The translations under genes and the position numbers were made by a program. Shown piece by piece: positions 20,977 through 32,828 of a stretch of DNA of 64,000 nt (position 1 is its first letter; each line of letters starts with the position of its first letter). The notes beneath the pieces were generated by a model. It did no database searches and had not been told where the DNA came from. It saw nothing but the letters and a program-made list of their open reading frames with translations. The stretch covers positions 337,428-401,427 of the forward strand of contig JNVV01000025.1 in assembly GCA_000733355.1 (NCBI GenBank). The letters run 5' to 3'. This stretch comes from Falciphora oryzae (taxonomy: Eukaryota > Ascomycota > Sordariomycetes > Magnaporthales > Magnaporthaceae).

Positions 20977-22770
20977 CTACACAGTAATCACATGTGTAGC
21001 TTCGATCTCAAGAGTCCTGGACGGCCTCCCCGTCTGATGCAGTATCTTGCACCGGACCTGCACTCTGCCCCAGCCCGTCAGCAGCTCCTTGACGGTCTCG
21101 TCGGGCGAGGCCATAACCACCGTGTCCGCCGACAGGACGCGCTTCTTGTACAGGTCCGACAGCCAGTCCGGGTCCTCGTAGAACCCGCGCTCCGTCACCC
21201 ACTCCTCGATCGAGTACAGCGACACGTGGCAGTCGTTGCGCAGTCGCGTCAGCCGGAACCCGACAAACAGGTTCACCGTCCAGCTCCCCGAGCGGGATCC
21301 GCGGTACACCACCTCGCCGCCCAGCCCGATCCCGACGCAGCCGCACCCGTCGCCCACGAACCGCAGCGCCGCCATGTCCCAGTTCTGCTGCGGCTTCATC
21401 CAGTTCAGCTGCATCACGTTGACGTTGGCCGTCGGCTTGAGTCGGAGCTGGAGGCGCGGGTTCTCGTCCAGGTAGAACTTGAGAGACGGGGCTATCTCCT
21501 CGTAGACCTCCCTGGTTATGATGTAGAAGTCGTCCATCGCTCGCGAAATCGCTAGGTGCTGAGCCGAGGTTGGCAGCGATAGCCCCCGCCAGCTCAGCCT
21601 CTCGTATCGAGACGGGCCGACCCATCGCAGGTTGAGCACCGCTATTGTCCATCCAGCATTGGGCAGTCTGTGGCGGCACTTTAGTGCCAGGCTGTAGTAC
21701 GACCCCTGGGGCTTGGGCATCGGCGCCAGTCGGCCGCCCTGGACCAGCAGCCCCTTGTTTGTCACCGAAAACTTGGCCAGTCCGTTGTCGAAGCTCTGTA
21801 GCTCTGGATCTGTCCACCGCGACAGGCCGAATTCAGCCGGGGACCGGGCAAGGAGATCCCGACAGGTGGTTACGTTCTGCTCCGGCACAACCACTTCATT
21901 GACAGGTGGCGACCAGCAAAATATGGACAAGTCATCTGACCGCCGCAGAATCTCCTCTTGTAGCCTCTGGAAAGCCTTGTCGCCCTCGCCATAGAGCAAG
22001 GGCATGTTTATGCCGAACAGGCCCACGAGGCAGTACGCCATGTCCTCGGTGCGAGTAGTGGTCCTTTTGGAAGCCCAGAACATCTTGGTGGCCGCCGAGT
22101 AGAGACGCAGGTCCTTCTTGTGGTTGAAAGCATCCTTAGAGATTCCCGTGATTCTCTCAATCACTTCCCTAAGCTGCAGTTTTGACCCGACGCCCCTCCA
22201 AGCTTTATTGAAGAACAAGAGCTCCTTGGGCGCGATCAGCTCCTGCAGACACCAGCCGCGCGTGAACCAGCGACATCCCTGCAGCGCCTTGTTCAGGCCG
22301 CGGGTCTCGTTGTCGTGCTCGCTATATGAGATAAACGGCTGCAGGTCTGTGAGGAGAGCGTAGCATTCGACCGCACTGCCGTACCATTGGTACATGGCGT
22401 TGATTGCTTCGGTCAGCTCGGCGCTGCTGGTCTTATCGATGCAGCACGTGTCGACCCAGGCATGCGTAATGCCGCGCTCCTTTGCGAGAAGGCACGTCCG
22501 GACGATCTTCTCATAGCCGGCTTTAGCCTTAATTGCCGCGACAGTGTCGTTGTCGGATCCTGGCCGGCAGCAAGAGCAGTGGCATGTGCAGGTGCAATTC
22601 CGGGTGGCGTTGATGTCGCTGGCTGAGGCCGGGTGGACAAGCGACATCTCCTGGAAGTTGACCTCCTCGTCCTCCTCCCAGGTATGCGACAGGATCGCGT
22701 ACGGCGGGACCGAAGCGCCGACGAACATTTTCATGCGCAATGTCTCTGTGTTGATGAGTCGGATCGCCAT
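20977..22770 (-). CDS. HET-domain (heterokaryon incompatibility) protein
   Basis: 597 residues from the ATG at 22770, where the typical IRLINTET opening begins; the frame runs on to 22842. All blocks of the HET domain are seen: YAILSHTW (24-31), the GYEKI segment, AWVDTCCIDKTSSAELTEAIN and FTRGWCLQELIAPKELLFF. A further LFGINMPLLYGEG block links to the C-terminal part. Between the first two blocks is a cysteine cluster CTCTCHCSCC (59-68). The protein lacks the NACHT and WD40 parts of HET-D/E-type receptors. HET domains act as cell-death effectors in non-self recognition; the C-terminal 300 residues are of unknown function and could be the sensor. Confidence 0.9.
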   Translation of the reverse strand: MAIRLINTETLRMKMFVGASVPPYAILSHTWEEDEEVNFQEMSLVHPASASDINATRNCTCTCHCSCCRPGSDNDTVAAIKAKAGYEKIVRTCLLAKERGITHAWVDTCCIDKTSSAELTEAINAMYQWYGSAVECYALLTDLQPFISYSEHDNETRGLNKALQGCRWFTRGWCLQELIAPKELLFFNKAWRGVGSKLQLREVIERITGISKDAFNHKKDLRLYSAATKMFWASKRTTTRTEDMAYCLVGLFGINMPLLYGEGDKAFQRLQEEILRRSDDLSIFCWSPPVNEVVVPEQNVTTCRDLLARSPAEFGLSRWTDPELQSFDNGLAKFSVTNKGLLVQGGRLAPMPKPQGSYYSLALKCRHRLPNAGWTIAVLNLRWVGPSRYERLSWRGLSLPTSAQHLAISRAMDDFYIITREVYEEIAPSLKFYLDENPRLQLRLKPTANVNVMQLNWMKPQQNWDMAALRFVGDGCGCVGIGLGGEVVYRGSRSGSWTVNLFVGFRLTRLRNDCHVSLYSIEEWVTERGFYEDPDWLSDLYKKRVLSADTVVMASPDETVKELLTGWGRVQVRCKILHQTGRPSRTLEIEATHVITV

Positions 22771-23447
22771 TTTGACGACAATATGACGACTTTGGCTTCC
22801 AGGAAGAAAAAGGTCCGAGAATATAGCGGTAGAAAGTAACAATTATCAGGCATGTCGGGACGAGGAACAGAAAGGAGAAAGAGAAGAGCCCGCTCAAGTA
22901 CGACGTATCCAGTTTTTGACCCCGCAATCAGCCGCAGCGCCACGGGGGAAGCTGAAGCTGTAGGGTCTTTATCTCTGCATAGGTAGGGAGGTGTCTGATT
23001 GGTCGCCTGACCTCTAGTCGAGGACGCCATCAGCTTGAGAGGCTTGCTTGGAGTCTAGACCACAGTATGTCACGCCAAAAAAGTAGGTTGAGAATGTTGA
23101 ATTAATGATTTGGGGTATCATTGCCATATATAAAAAAGCCACCGTTCCCTAGTGCGGGACATGAACAGATATTAGATCGACATCTGGTTCCTGATCGACG
23201 ACCACTGTAATGAGAAGGCGAAGCAGGAAGGAGGCCCTGGATCCTCGTTGACAACAGAAAAGAAAGATGACCAGCAAAAGAGAGACATGAATCGGCCGGT
23301 AATAATGTCGTCGGAGATGATACCATAAAGGCGCGCCGGGGTTGTTGAAACTATTCACTGGGGAGTGCGCCGCTGCACCATCTTCCAGGTTACAGTTGGT
23401 GCCAGTCGGCCAGGGATTTGCGCCCCGACAAAAGGTGGACAATCCCT
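22771..23447. other. intergenic region
   Basis: Promoter side of the HET gene and 3' flank of the permease gene. No coding or RNA feature recognised. Confidence 0.5.
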
Positions 23448-25464
23448 CTAGTGAACAGGATCGTGTGTCGGCGGGCCGGCGTAGTGCTTCTTCCCCCAAG
23501 CGATGTACCAGCCTGCCGAAATGAGGGTGGCGCCGACGAAGACAACAGGTGCGTAGTTGACAGAAGTAGCCGTGACGGGCAGGACGCTGGGCATGCAGAA
23601 GAGCGGCATGGCGAGCGCGGACCAGGCGAGTGCGACAATGTTGCAAAAGTAGCCCAGGCCGCCGCGGAGCGGGTAGGCGGCGCCCTCGACCTGCTTGCGG
23701 CCCGTGGCCAGGTTAATGGCGATGGGAGTTGCGTAAGCGGCGGTCAGGCAGATGACTCCCACACCCGAGAAGGCGTTGAAGGCGGCCGAGGAGCCAAAGT
23801 AGATGAAAGCCAGGAGGATCTGGACAACCATGGACAGCATCATGGCGTTGAGAGGCACGTCGAGCTTCTCGTTGACGACGCGCCACCACTTTGAACCGGG
23901 AATGGCGCCATCGCGGGAAAAGGCCCAGGTGCAGCGCGAGGCGGCCGTGGTGCAGCCGATGCCGCAGATGATGGCGAGCACCATGAGGGGAATGAGCAGA
24001 GCAATAGCCGGGCCGGGCGCACCAACAGCGCTGAGGATGATCTCGGGCACGGGCTGACCAGAGGCCAGGTTGATCAGGTACGTGATGTCGGGCAGGACGA
24101 AGACGAGAGGGATGAGGAACAGGAGGCCGGCCAGCGTGTTGATGAAGATGGTGGCGACCATGGCCTTGGGCACCTGGGTTGCCGGCTTCTGCACCTCCTC
24201 GCACATGCTGATGATCATGCCGGTCGACGAGGTCGCGTACCCGGCGTGTAGGAGACCAACACAGAAGGACCATCCGTCAGGCCATCCAGAGTTGGACTCG
24301 AAGTGGCCGAACACGTAGGCGGCGTCATGGCGGCCGTTCTTGGCGATAGCAAGGACGGAAACGACAATGGCAAGAAGACCAGCGAACGTCCAGAAGATGG
24401 CAGCAGTCTGCGGAGCAAGTCAGCACTCATGTCGTCAGGGAATCGTGGCCACTAGGCCTGGCGGGGATCATATCCTGGTGAAGAAGACGGAGAAAATACT
24501 GACATCAAGCCACGGCAGCCACTTATTACCCAGAGCAGACACGAGGTTGCACAGGAACGTGATTGCCAGGAAAATGAGGAAGACCTGGTACGTCTCGGCC
24601 AGGAAAACGCCGTCCCGCCTCTCCACCAAGACGCCCTCGGCATTCTCGACCATGTACGGGTCGCCCTTGAAGACGTTGATGCAGGCGACGAAGAAGAGGG
24701 TGGTTCCGAAGTTGACAGCCAGGGTGATGGTGATGTTGCCGACAACGTAGAGCCAGCCGCAGATCCAGGCCGTTGCGCGGCGCCAGGTGGCCGGGGCCAG
24801 CATGAACGCCTGGTAGTATACGCCTAGTCAGAGCGGTCCGTGTTAGCCCCAGTGTCCGGTTTGACCCCGCTGCAGGTGGAGGGCGGGAAGGGGATGGCGC
24901 TACGACGTGCACGCGACCAATGCGGATCTGGCACCAACGCGGCCCGCCGCTTGCCTTCTCGGATGGCAGCACGTGGCCGAAGGGAGCTACAGAAACAGGG
25001 GCACAGATGCGAGACGTCCTGGCTGTGTGCCATCCACTCCTTCTCCGGCGAGCGGTGAAGCGACGAGGGAATCGGGCAAGGACTTGACGCCTACCTCCGG
25101 CTGTTGGGTACACGCTCGTGATTTCGCCCAGCGATGCAGCAACACACACAATGATGCACGAGACGAGCAGCCAGCCCCAGATGATGTTGACGGGGCCGCC
25201 GCCAACAAGGGGGTAGATCATGGTGGTGGCCAGGCCGTAGGGGATGGAGGCAAGCACGAAAGACATGAAGGCCACCTGCGCCGTCGAGCGGTTGCGGCTC
25301 AGCTCGGGCTTGTAGCCCAGGTGCTCGAGCATCTGGTCGGCCGACTCGCCCTCGGCGGCCGAGGGCCGGCCGTCAGTCAGCTGAGCGACATCCTTGCCGC
25401 TTTTGATGTCGAGGTCGCCGCTGTGATCCCGCGACCCGGCGTCCTGGGAGAGGACCTGCGACAT
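23448..25464 (-). CDS. APC-family amino acid/choline/GABA permease
   Basis: Three exons (25464-25095, 24823-24504, 24407-23448) give 549 residues. Intron 1 is 271 nt (donor GTAGGC, acceptor CTAG); intron 2 is 96 nt with a less common GTCAGT donor, chosen because it restores LPWLD-TAAIFWTF in frame. The N-terminus is hydrophilic up to about residue 60, then about 12 hydrophobic segments follow. Signatures of the fungal choline/GABA permease branch are YPTAGGVYYQAFMLAP, GYATSSTGMIISMCEEVQ and ASRCTWAFSRDGAIPGS. It should be a plasma-membrane H+-coupled importer; choline, GABA or another amino compound cannot be distinguished. A secreted amino-acid-oxidase-like gene lies upstream on the same strand. 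Confidence 0.87.
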
Positions 25465-27368
25465 GGCCGCCGAGAAAGGAGGAGGCAGCAGGCGAAGGGA
25501 AGGCCAATGAAGGCAACCGAGGGATAAGGGGGGGGATAGTCGGTCAGCTGTCGCCGGTGTGTGGCATGGGCTGGTCGAAGAGATGAGGCCCGGTCGAGAT
25601 GTGAGGAGAGGCTGTCCTTGGGTCGGGATTCCTGGCGAGGGAGGACAGGAAAGAAAGGAAAAAAGAAAAGGAAGCCAGAAAAAGGAGAGACGGGACGAAA
25701 TGACACGGGTAAAAAAGATAAGCACAATAATGGCTCCAGCCGGATAAGGTAAAATAAACCTGAAAATGTCAAGGTATGGGCAAATTGCTGCAACGGCCTC
25801 GGATCGGGGCAAGGCCCAGGACCCGGGGAGGCATGTCCTCCAGATCTCGCGCACACACGCGCAACATCCATCACATGTGTGGGGACCCTTGAGTCCACTG
25901 CCCGCACGCGCACCGCTGCACCCTCGAAACCTCGCTCTTTCCCTCTCGAGAAGATGCTTGGCTGTTGCCGCGGTACGTCACATCAGTGGCACCTCGGAGG
26001 GGCCGGTGGGGTGGGACCACTCAATCCGCGTGGCTGCCAACCCACAAGCATCCTGTCGGCGAGCGCTCCTCCCCCAATCGATCCATGGTGTGCCAAGCCC
26101 ACACGATGCTCTTCCAACTCTCGAGGCCGGCCACCTGAAGGTGTTGGCGGGGTGGCACGGTGGGCAGCACGGGTGGACAGGCGTCCAGCTGTCGGGCAGA
26201 CTCCGAGCTCCGATCGAGTTTCGATTCGCCCATGTTATTGATACGGTTGTGGGTTTGGTCGCGTGTGTGGCGTCTGCGATCCAATAGGAGCCGCTGATGC
26301 GTGCGGGATAGTTCGTCAATTGTCACGTTCCCTCCCGGCCGAGAGCTAACCCGACTGGAACAAAATCAAGCCAGAAAAAGACGAGAAAATTTTTTCACCC
26401 TTTTCATCGTCCCGATTCAACGCAGGCACCCATGCCACGCAGGCTTTCCCATTGACTCTTCACGTGAAAATCTATCTTCGTCTGTTGACCTGCAGGCATC
26501 CAAACTCCTTGCCTTTGATTGACCTCACCCAAATCGCCTTTAGCGCTATCCCTTCTCCCCACTGGCCTCCTTGCCAACCCGCCAAACCCACAGGGCCAAC
26601 CCCTGCCCCCCACAGCTATCTCTTGGGGAGACCAGGGCATGGGCTGCTGTGGGAGGGGGTGACGGCGATTCGGTGCGATTCTAAATGGGAAATCCATAGC
26701 TCCGCAGCCACTGGCGGAAGCAAACGGTTTGTTGGGACCGTTGCACGATTCAGCTTTGTGCATTGCAGTGTCGTCATACCTGGCAAAGCCGGCGTGGCTG
26801 GCAGCGTAAGCCTTGCATGGATTGATGTCTGCGGTGTCAGCCCAGAGATCATGAAAGGTCGCACGCTTTCAAGCCCCGCAGACGCCCTGCAGGCCAAGGC
26901 TCCTCGGCCAATTTGCCTAGTTGGTTTTCCTGAAAAACAAGACACAACATCCCACCCAACAGGCGCTTGGTAATGCGTGACAGATGATTCAGCTCTGGTC
27001 TATCCTACAGGGCACATAAATTGGCCCGTTTAAATCCACGTTTTTTTCACCGACGGAACAAGACCGAGTCGCAATCGACTCTCGGCTCGATTGCGACCTG
27101 GCAGGGTCCTTGGATGTTGGTTAGGTTGGCGACCAGAAAGCGCCTCGCGGTAGGAACCGCCATTTTGGCTTCTGGTGGCGTCCAGTCCATCACCTCACAC
27201 GACAGGGATGACGGGCAGGCGAACCTTCAGACGAAGTTGCCTGCGGGAGTCGAGGAACGGCGGGAAGAAATTACAGCTAAACGCGGCTGAAAACTGACGA
27301 TTGAACAAGACCAGCCAGACCCTTCATCAGGGTCCAGCGCACGCCTCTCACCAGCGGCGGCCGAATCA
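25465..27368. other. intergenic region
   Basis: About 1.9 kb between two minus-strand genes. Open frames here lack motifs. It includes the permease promoter and the 3' flank of the oxidase gene. Confidence 0.5.
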
Positions 27369-29753
27369 TCAAACATCCATCCACCGCGCCATCCACTTGT
27401 CCACCGCTGCCTTTGCTTCGTCCACCAGACCCAGCTCTGAGTCGAGGGGACGGAAAACAAGTCAGTCATGATCAGCGGGAGAAAACATCGCCAGCGACCA
27501 TCGCTCTCTTCAGGGGATATGCCTCGACTTACCGAGCATGATCTGTACCGCCCCGCGAATGCCTGACTCGAGCGCCGAGGCGATCCACGCGTGCGTGTAC
27601 GAAGTGTGCTCGCCGACGAAGGCCAACTGTTGGCAATGACGAGGACAGTCAGCAACTCGGCTGGTAACAACAAAACTCCCTACCTGGATAGTGGCTGCTT
27701 ACGTTCTTGTGCACCTTGAAGTACTCGGGCAGGTACAGCTCCATCTGCCCGACCGTCGGCGACGCAAAGGCGCCGACCTGAAGCGGGTCCAGCTTCCAGC
27801 ACTTGCGGCTGTACTTCCCCGAGTACTCCTCGCGCGCCACATCCCCGTGGATGTCGACCATGGCCTCGCGGATTAGTCGCACGTGCTCCTCCTCGGACAG
27901 GGCCGCAAAGTAGTCGGACGCGCTGCCGGAGTTGTACGACGCCAGGATCGAGGCCGGACCCGAACCCCCGATATTGTACGACGGGTAGCACATGGACCCG
28001 ATCCCGGGAATGTCAGAACTGGTCGAGCAGCCGCCCCTGATTGGGTTGTCGAACCGCTCCCAGAACCGGCTGCGGTACTCGAGCGCCACCTTGCAGACAG
28101 GCGATGAGGGCATCTTGTTGATGGCGTTGCTGATGGTGATGCCCAGCGGGGGCAGTCGCCAGCCCTTGACCACGGAGAAGGGCACGGCCACGACTGCGTA
28201 GTCGTACGTCTCACTCTCCCAGGAGTCGTCGGCCCCGCCATCAGCCCGCCATTGCAGCGTGACCTCGCCGCGCCCGGACTGTCCCCCGGTTGCCGAGTAC
28301 TGGACGCGCTCGATCTTCCGGCCCAGAGTCAGGTCCGCGTCCACGTGCGGGTGGAACGCCAGGGGCAACCGGTTCAGCCCACCGTCGATGGTCTTCCAGC
28401 TACTGGCCCCAAAGTATACGGTGTTGTAAATATCCCCCCAGAATGTGTCGAAGCCGTCAGACAGGACATCTGTTGCATTGAGGGACGCATTCAAGTAATG
28501 CTTGAGGTAGGCGAACTGACTCCATTGGTCTCCTGGGAGCCCGGAGGGTCCGCTCTCTGCGTGTCGAAGTAGTACTGTGTAAGTTGGCTTTCCCCACGGC
28601 ATCCTCCACGACGAGCCAAGAATCAAAGGAGCTGATAACTGCACAACATACCGAGCCATTGCTTGTGAGCTCTAAACGTGTTCTTGGCCAGCCCAACCAA
28701 GAACTCCGGGCTTGGGGTAGCGCCTGCAGCCAGAGCAGCGGCAGCGGCAGCAGTATCGGCATCGTACTGGACCGGTGCCGCTCCGAGCGTGCTGTTGCCG
28801 CGGATCTGTGCCACAGTCGGCGGCAGGCCCGAGGGGAGCTTAAAGCCGTTCCTGTATACCAGTCCGTTGTTGTTGTTCTGGATCCACGGGATGAAGTCGA
28901 CCGACAAATTACCCGGCCGGCCCTCATTCAGCTTGTTCAGCTCCGCGGCGAGCTGGAACACGAGCTGGTGGTCCGAGATGTTGTACGTCTTATTCTCGTA
29001 CGTAAACTCGTTCGGGAACCGCATCGGGCCCATCTCCTGATACGAGTAATCCCACGGCCCGCCGCTCAGATACGCGGTGTGCACGCGCCCGCCCAGGCGG
29101 CCCGACGCCTCCACCACCGACAGGTTGCGGAACCCGGCCTGGCTGAGGAGCAGATGCGTCATCAGACCCGCCATGCCCGCGCCTACTATCGCAATGCGGC
29201 GCCCCTTGGCCGCGGCCGCGTCCACGGCGCTGACGTTGCGGCCCGCGAGGAAGGCCACGCCGTCGAACCAGGGACCCTGCGCGTCGATCCCGTTCTCCTT
29301 GGTCATGGCGATCGAGGAGGGCTGCCGCCTGGAGAGGGCGCTACCACGCCGCCGTAGCTTGGCTATCGTGGCATGGTCGAAGGCCAGAGGGGCGCTGCGG
29401 CCGACGAGAAGACCGCCCGAGGAGGAGGCGTCGTCGACCCATGCCGACACGCACCCGCCCGATCCGACATCCTCGGGCACGGCCCAGACGAGCCTGTCGG
29501 CCGAGTGGGGCGCCGCGACGCGGCCGACGGCGTGGTGCGCGTCCGCGGGAGACCTGGCGTCGCAGGCGCCGTATGTGAAGCTGACAGCAGCAGCCCTGGC
29601 ACCCAGCGCCGATCTGTCCGTCTCGATGTGCACGTTGGCCAGCCGCGAGTTTAACGCCGACCGGGTAGATATGTGGATCGGCAAGGGGCTGCTGCTCGGA
29701 GGGGCTGCCGCAGCCGCGCCGAGGAGCAGCGCCGTCGCCGTCAGTGTCCGCAT
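27369..29753 (-). CDS. secreted flavin amine oxidase, L-amino-acid-oxidase-like
   Basis: Four exons (29753-28652, 28556-27703, 27626-27533, 27436-27369) give 705 residues. The frame is open to 29783 but starts there with GTG; the ATG at 29753 begins a good signal peptide. An RR site near residue 140 may mark a propeptide. The dinucleotide motif IAIVGAGMAGL is near 190, then SGRLGGRVHT, and the C-terminal FAD block LAFVGEHTSYTHAW-ESGIRGA is rebuilt across introns 2 and 3. In intron 1 I chose the acceptor at 28557 (GCAG), giving QWL-ESGPSGLPGDQWS; an alternative acceptor 18 nt upstream (CACAG) also keeps frame. Enzymes of this type deaminate amino acids outside the cell, yielding 2-oxo acids, NH3 and H2O2. 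Confidence 0.85.
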
Positions 29754-30782
29754 GGGTGATGATGATGATGTGACAGGTGCCACCTGCTGGTCAATGACAA
29801 GGGGGGAAAAGCTTGTGTTTCCTTGAGACTCCTAGAGAGCTGCCCCTGCCTGCAGAAGCAAAACCACGCCATGGTGGCTTGGGATTTTATACTTTACACG
29901 GGGGTGAAGGTAAAGCCGCATGAGCCCACTCCCTCTCTCGCCCTTTCTCCAGACTCAAGGCTCTGCCTATCAGGATAACTCGAGATAAAGCACATCGGAC
30001 GCCTCGGGACGGGTCATCGGGGTGGGCAACAGGCGACGTAGACGGCCCCGCATGCGGGACGGGGCCCTCGGGTGGTGTATGGACTAGAGGTAGACGCTTA
30101 TACGGGTACCATAACGGTTGGGCTGCCTCCAGGTACAGTACCCATGCGGAGGCATGTTGTCCCGATTTTGACGGAGTTCCTCGATAAGGCAGGCGTGGGG
30201 AAAGAAGTCCTTATTTTCCTGCCTGCCGTTGTCGCCGCATAGCTTAGCTATCGCGGGATATGCACGCCCCCGATGTGGGGATTGGCTGCCGACGATTGAT
30301 AGCGAATGTGCATACATGTATCTGTGTCTTGGCTTGGGTGGGCTTTCGTTCCCACCCTGCAGTACCGAATGCGGACGACCGGTGGATAGCCCTGATCAGA
30401 GATAAGAGAAGCACGATTGTTCGTTGTGGAGCGGTCATGCGTACAAAGATATGGACTTCGGCTGTAAGATGTGTGCCACGGCATCTTGACCGCACTACCT
30501 GAGACCATGGAACTGACCGGAGAAGATGAGGGGGTGAAGGAAATAACGAGGAAAGTAAATGATGGATAGGCATGTAAAACCCCCTCGTATTTGGTATTTC
30601 GTATGCACTATAGAACAGTGGTTATTACAAAGCCTCCCATGTCCATATAAGCCCGCCTCATCAAAGCTTTTTGACAAGCTGAAGATCCACAGCAAAAGAA
30701 ACGAAGGGCCTGGCTGTAAATTTTTGGAAAGTTATTGATCCCAGCTTGGAAAGCGTTACGTGCCTCCCAACTGGATTTGTTC
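29754..30782. other. intergenic region
   Basis: Contains the oxidase promoter and the 3' flank of the lectin-like gene; nothing else recognised. Confidence 0.5.
29885..29891 (-). promoter_or_regulatory. TATA box of the amine oxidase gene
   Basis: TATAAAA on the minus strand, about 135 bases before the ATG at 29753. Confidence 0.4.
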
Positions 30783-32051
30783 TCAGGTGGTCCCTCCCCT
30801 TGCAAACTTCTCGTTCCCAACGTTGTCATGCCTACTCGGCGCGGAATCGACATCCATCTCGCGGGCGGCCGTGGACCCTTGCATTTCATGCATATGTGCT
30901 CCGTGCGGATAATGGCCCGTGGGCGCCTCGTGCAGATGCGTCGCGTACGGGGTCGGCGCCTCAAACGTGTTTATGCCGGCCGTGGTCTGCGGCGACGGAT
31001 GCTGCTGCCCGTACGGCGTGAACGGGCTGCCGCTCTTGGCGTAGTGTCCTGGGGACTGGTACTGCCCCTGGTCGGGGTATGGCTGCTGGTGGAAGGTGCC
31101 GCCAGCGCTGCTGCCCGGCTTGAGGTGGTCTGACACGTTGGCGTGGGACCTGTCTGCGCCGACGTCCCCGCGGCGCGCCGCCTTGCGTTTCTTCCAGAAG
31201 AAGAGCACGAGGGCCCCGATCAGGGCGAGGACGGCGATGGTCGCGCCGACGCCGATGCCAGCTGCCGCACCGCTGGAGAGGCCGGCGGCGCCCGGCTCCT
31301 GCTGGGGAGTGGACGAGCCGGAGCTGCGGGCGGGGTCTGTTGGGGACGCAGGGGCGTTGTTTGGGCCCCCGCTGGCGCTGGTGGTTGTCGACCGCGTTGT
31401 GCCTGAAGTGGAGGATTGCGTCTCTGTTGGGGCTGGAACTGGGGTCTGGAGACAAAGGGGTTCGGTTTAGCAAGATGGACTGAAAGGCAGCCCGGTCCAA
31501 GATACCAAGTCACGCACATTAGAGTAGATGGTGGAATAGGCGCCGTCGTCGACGGCTTTGCGGCTGGAAAAGACCCAGTGTTGGGCAACCTGGGCGCCGA
31601 CCTTCTGGCCGTTGACGGTCTCGCCCTCAATGTCCGAGTTCAGAAAGACGGCGTCGCCCGGGTGGACGTCAAGAGCATAGCCGGTGCCGTTGCCGACGTT
31701 CTGGATCTTCCACGAGTTGATGCCGTCGGACCTGTCCCACCTCGTGATGATCCACTTCTGGCTGTCGTCCGAGGTGGTGCGCGTCATGCAGGCGCGGGTG
31801 CGCTTGGGGTGGATCTCGTCCGTGTTGAAGCAGGCGGCCAGCTGCTGCTGGACGCCTGTGCTGGAGCTCCGCAGCAGGTACTGGTCCTTTGCGCCGTCGA
31901 CGGGCTGGAACTGCCACATGTTCTGGCCGTTCCAGACGCGCATGCCGCCGTTGGCGATGGTCTGCAGCGTGTTGTCCAGCGGCTTGGTGCCGTTGTCCAC
32001 GCGCGTCTCCGAGATGGCGTACCACGCGTTGGGGTCGATCGAGGTGGCCAT
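30783..32051 (-). CDS. ricin-B-like lectin domain on a single-span membrane protein
   Basis: Two exons (32051-31518, 31445-30783) give 398 residues; the 72-nt intron has a GTGCGT donor. Residues 1-170 look like a beta-trefoil of the ricin-B type, with QKW at 98-100 and QHW at 157-159 as QxW-type motifs. A Ser/Thr/Pro-rich linker (about 180-230) is followed by a transmembrane helix (about 240-261) and a KKRK stop-transfer segment. The tail is His/Pro/Gly-rich and disordered. There is no N-terminal signal peptide, so the helix itself would have to act as signal-anchor. Carbohydrate binding is inferred from the fold only. Confidence 0.75.
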
Positions 32052-32828
32052 GGCGGGCAGCTGCTCGCTGTTGCTTGCTCGTGTCTCCGACGTTGACGCC
32101 TAGCGTCTCTGCACCCTCAAACTATCCTTCCCTTAGGTATCTGGCACCTGGCCTAGATAACGATATGTGATATCCGGGATGGATCAAGCGCGAGCGCAAC
32201 AAAAAGAGAAGGGGAAGGAAGGATGGTTATCTAGAAGTCAGAGCAAAGCGTGGCTCAGGCACACTGGTGCTTGGCGGTGCCAGAAGAAAAACTAGACAGG
32301 CCGTCAGCAGAACAAGCAAATCAAGCGCTTGACGAAATCCGGCCGCCTTCCCACAGCGGCGCCTTGCACCACCACTGGCCACCCACACGACCGGGACGGC
32401 CAGGGGAAGCATTCGGATCATTTTTGCCGCCAGAGATTGCGCCTCACGGCACCCAAGCAAGCCAGGCCGTTTCGTCAGCATCCAGGAGGGCAAATCACTG
32501 GCTGATAGACACTGTGCTGCATCGCAGGATTCGAGCTGCGGCCCGTTTCTGGCATGGATGGGCGCGCATCAGACGCTAAGATGGGAGGAAAATAAGAAGC
32601 GCCTGGGTGCGTGCCGACCCCAGTCCGGCGGGGCCAATGACAAGGCGATCTGCACCCCCACCCGAGCTGCTACGCCCCACCTCACTGCAAGGCCCCCAGT
32701 CCAGCCTGACCAGGCAATGCTTAAAGAGGCCACACCCACGTGCCGCAAAATAAATGGCACTCCTGACGGTTTCCACTTCAATTCTCCAGCAAAAAACACC
32801 CTGCTGGCAAGCAAAAGGCAACAAAAAA
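32052..32828. other. intergenic region
   Basis: Upstream of two divergent units (the lectin-like gene and the HTH fragment). No gene or terminal inverted repeat recognised. Confidence 0.45.
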
